From: Planctomycetaceae bacterium
Lineage (GTDB): Bacteria; Planctomycetota; Planctomycetia; Pirellulales; Thermoguttaceae
Assembly: GCA_031274385.1 (NCBI GenBank)
Contig: JAISQH010000454.1
Span: 1 to 6,619 of the forward strand
Direction: 5' to 3'
Length of the DNA stretch: 6,619 nucleotides
Shown here: piece by piece, positions 4,920 to 6,619 of the stretch
How positions within the stretch are numbered: the stretch's first letter is position 1
Layout: each line of letters opens with the position of its first letter
The notes under the pieces: model-generated
What the model was told of the DNA's origin: nothing
The model's database searches: none
Seen by the model: the letters and a program-made list of their open reading frames with translations, nothing else
Made by a program: the position numbers and the translations under genes

Positions 4920-6619
4920 TTAGTTTTGCCTGTTTTCCCGATTCGACTTGGTAATAACCAATTTGAGCATGTCGAGTAATTGTGTAAGGATAAACGGTTT
5001 GAAGATGGGTTTCGGCACTCCGGCTTCGGCGGCACGTGTTGTAACATGACCGCTATCGTAACCAAATGCACGCATGTAAATAAACGGAATAAACGGAAGT
5101 TCCTCTTTCGGACAACAGGGGTCTTCGTCCGGCGGTTCACAAGAAGAGTCGTTGGGAACCTTATTGTACTGTTTGCAATAAGCGCAACGAACTCGTTTGA
5201 AGAACAAAAATGCCGACATGTCCGGTAATTTAATGTCACTCATAAAAATATCATACTTCGTTGTTTCAAGCATTTTCAAAGCACTTTCACCGGTTGCCGC
5301 CGCTTCGACCGTACAGCCATAATAAAACAACATCCGGCTCAATTCCCGACCAATTGACTCGTCCGCATCAACCATTAATATCCGCTTATTCCGAAGCATG
5401 GTGTACTTGCTGCAATCTGTTGCGGAAATCTCCTGCGGTAAATCCACCGCAATTTTCGCAACAAATCCCTGAAACGCCGCCTGAACATCTCGAGTCAGTT
5501 GACGTATCCGACCAAACGCAGAAAATAACTCCTCACGATTGCTCAAATCGCCCATCTGTAATCGTGCCGTTTCATTCAAAATCTGATTGATCGGTACCAC
5601 CGCAATTCCGTACACCTTTTCAATACTGCGGTATGCCGAATCCTTTTGTTCAAACGAAAAAAGATCAAGCGTGTGAATCGCCTGCGCCACATCTTTGGCA
5701 AAAGATTCCAAAAGACGAAGATCGTTATCGTCGAAGGCTTGCGGCTTCTGGCTTTCGACATTGAATGTTCCAATAACTTTGCCGCGATAAAGAAGCGGTA
5801 CCGTAATCGAACTGCGCGCACCGGGAATCCCCTCAATAAAGAACGGATTTTCCCGCGAATCGTCCATCTTGTAACTCCGGGCATGGAACGCAACCCAACC
5901 TGTAATCCCGTTTCCTTCCTGATTAACGTACAACGTTCGCTGCTTGGCTTCTTCTGTCATTCCAATGGCAAGAAGCGGTTCCAGAAGATTCGGAACTTTT
6001 TCCGAGATGGTTCGGATTTCAATGGACGCGAAATGGAGAATTTCCTGAGCGAAGTTGCCGATTTTAGCCCGGAGAATGTTGGCTCGCTCCTGCGGCGAAC
6101 GGGAAAGAACATCCTCCTTCGAAAGATCAGCCAACTCCTTGCCAGCCTCCCGAAGCCGCGTCCATTTGATTTCCCGTATCGTTTGTTCGGTAACATCGTG
6201 CAACTCAACAACAAAATTAATGAGTTTCCCATGTTCATTCCGAACCGGTGCCGTGTTCATCTGAAGATAACGTCCCGATTCTTTTTGAACCAAGACCGTC
6301 GAAGAAGATTGACCGGTCAACCGGGTTTTCGAGAACGGACAATAATCAGGTCCTAGCATTTCGGGACGACCAAGCGGAACAAAAAAGCGTTTCCCAATCA
6401 AATCGCCGTCGATAATACTCCATTCTCGGAACCGGCGGTTGCACCAAAGAATGTGCTGATCGTTATCAACCAGAGCCAAACCGGCAGGAAGATTCTCCAA
6501 AATGCTCCGCTCTTTGGAATATTGACTCCGTTCATAGAAGCCCTGAAAAAACTCTTGCTCAATCAAAAGGGCATTGTAATCGCTGTCTACGATTTTGAAG
6601 AGGGCACCTTCGACATTGG
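4920..6619 (-). CDS. PAS-GAF-receiver signalling protein, N-terminus cut by window edge
   Basis: Probably a cytoplasmic signalling protein; no membrane segment is seen. The frame is open past the right edge. A TTG at 6566 is not the real start, because 17 in-frame codons with sensible sequence precede it. Numbering from that TTG: a PAS domain at about 20-127 (ENLPAGLALVD, then HDVTEQT), a GAF domain at about 160-297 (ITVPLLYRGKVIGTFNVES), a helical linker at about 300-390 that resembles a worn dimerisation segment without a kinase histidine, and a response-regulator receiver at about 395-540. The receiver has D400-A-D402-E403, the likely phospho-acceptor D444 (SDIKLPDM) and K523 (FKPF). Two oddities are a Cys-rich insertion at 461-490 and R499 where a Thr or Ser is usual. 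No ATPase domain is present, so it is not itself a histidine kinase. The whole layout resembles planctomycete proteins I recall. The input signal and the partner kinase are unknown. Confidence 0.9.
   Translation of the reverse strand, partial: NVEGALFKIVDSDYNALLIEQEFFQGFYERSQYSKERSILENLPAGLALVDNDQHILWCNRRFREWSIIDGDLIGKRFFVPLGRPEMLGPDYCPFSKTRLTGQSSSTVLVQKESGRYLQMNTAPVRNEHGKLINFVVELHDVTEQTIREIKWTRLREAGKELADLSKEDVLSRSPQERANILRAKIGNFAQEILHFASIEIRTISEKVPNLLEPLLAIGMTEEAKQRTLYVNQEGNGITGWVAFHARSYKMDDSRENPFFIEGIPGARSSITVPLLYRGKVIGTFNVESQKPQAFDDNDLRLLESFAKDVAQAIHTLDLFSFEQKDSAYRSIEKVYGIAVVPINQILNETARLQMGDLSNREELFSAFGRIRQLTRDVQAAFQGFVAKIAVDLPQEISATDCSKYTMLRNKRILMVDADESIGRELSRMLFYYGCTVEAAATGESALKMLETTKYDIFMSDIKLPDMSAFLFFKRVRCAYCKQYNKVPNDSSCEPPDEDPCCPKEELPFIPFIYMRAFGYDSGHVTTRAAEAGVPKPIFKPFILTQLLDMLKLVITKSNRENRQN

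Noticed and set aside
5646..6356. 236-codon open frame on the plus strand
   Set aside because: It lies wholly opposite the well-supported PAS-GAF part of the minus-strand gene and its translation shows no recognisable domain, so it is an antisense shadow.
4920..6566. TTG 6566 as the start of the signalling gene
   Set aside because: The frame continues upstream to the window edge with no stop for 17 codons and the sequence there (KIVDSDYNALLIEQEFF) reads as one continuous protein.

Overview
The window most likely comes from a planctomycete or a close relative. The main clue is the right-hand gene, a PAS-GAF-receiver protein whose wording closely resembles a family I know from Pirellula- and Rhodopirellula-type genomes. 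This is recall, not a search result. No rRNA, tRNA, CRISPR array, transposase or integrase is visible.

Layout from left to right. (1) 1-1152, minus strand: the first 384 codons of an AAA-family, ABC/SMC-like ATPase whose C-terminus lies beyond the left edge. (2) 1153-1945: an AT-rich stretch of about 790 bp. It holds a doubtful minus-strand ORF that runs into the ATPase in another frame (1043-1570), a strong-looking rightward promoter (TAGACA-N17-TATAAT with an extended -10), an opposing leftward promoter (TTGACT-N16-TATAAT), a 15-bp direct repeat spaced exactly 42 bp, a 15-bp palindrome, and a 53-codon Cys-rich, hydrophobic ORF. (3) 1946-4852, plus strand: a complete 968-residue Eco57I-like (type IIG style) restriction-modification protein. 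Its N-terminus is a GIY-YIG/T5orf172-like domain rather than the PD-(D/E)XK nuclease usual for Eco57I. (4) 4853-4919: a short convergent gap with no evident terminator. (5) 4920-6619, minus strand: the PAS-GAF-receiver protein, open past the right edge, so its N-terminus is missing.

The ATPase and the restriction-modification gene diverge from the shared 0.8-kb spacer, so the spacer is the natural control region for both. The restriction-modification protein can plausibly both methylate and cut DNA without a partner, because methyltransferase, target-recognition region and a candidate nuclease are in one chain. AAA_21-type ATPases of this kind often sit in defence neighbourhoods, so 1-4852 may be part of a defence island. 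The signalling gene on the right looks like ordinary host DNA: sampled lines there and in the ATPase are about 42-53% G+C, against about 33-35% in the restriction-modification gene.

The most notable points are the GIY-YIG/Eco57I fusion, the face-to-face promoters with helically phased repeats in front of it, and a five-cysteine insertion inside the receiver domain of the right-hand protein.
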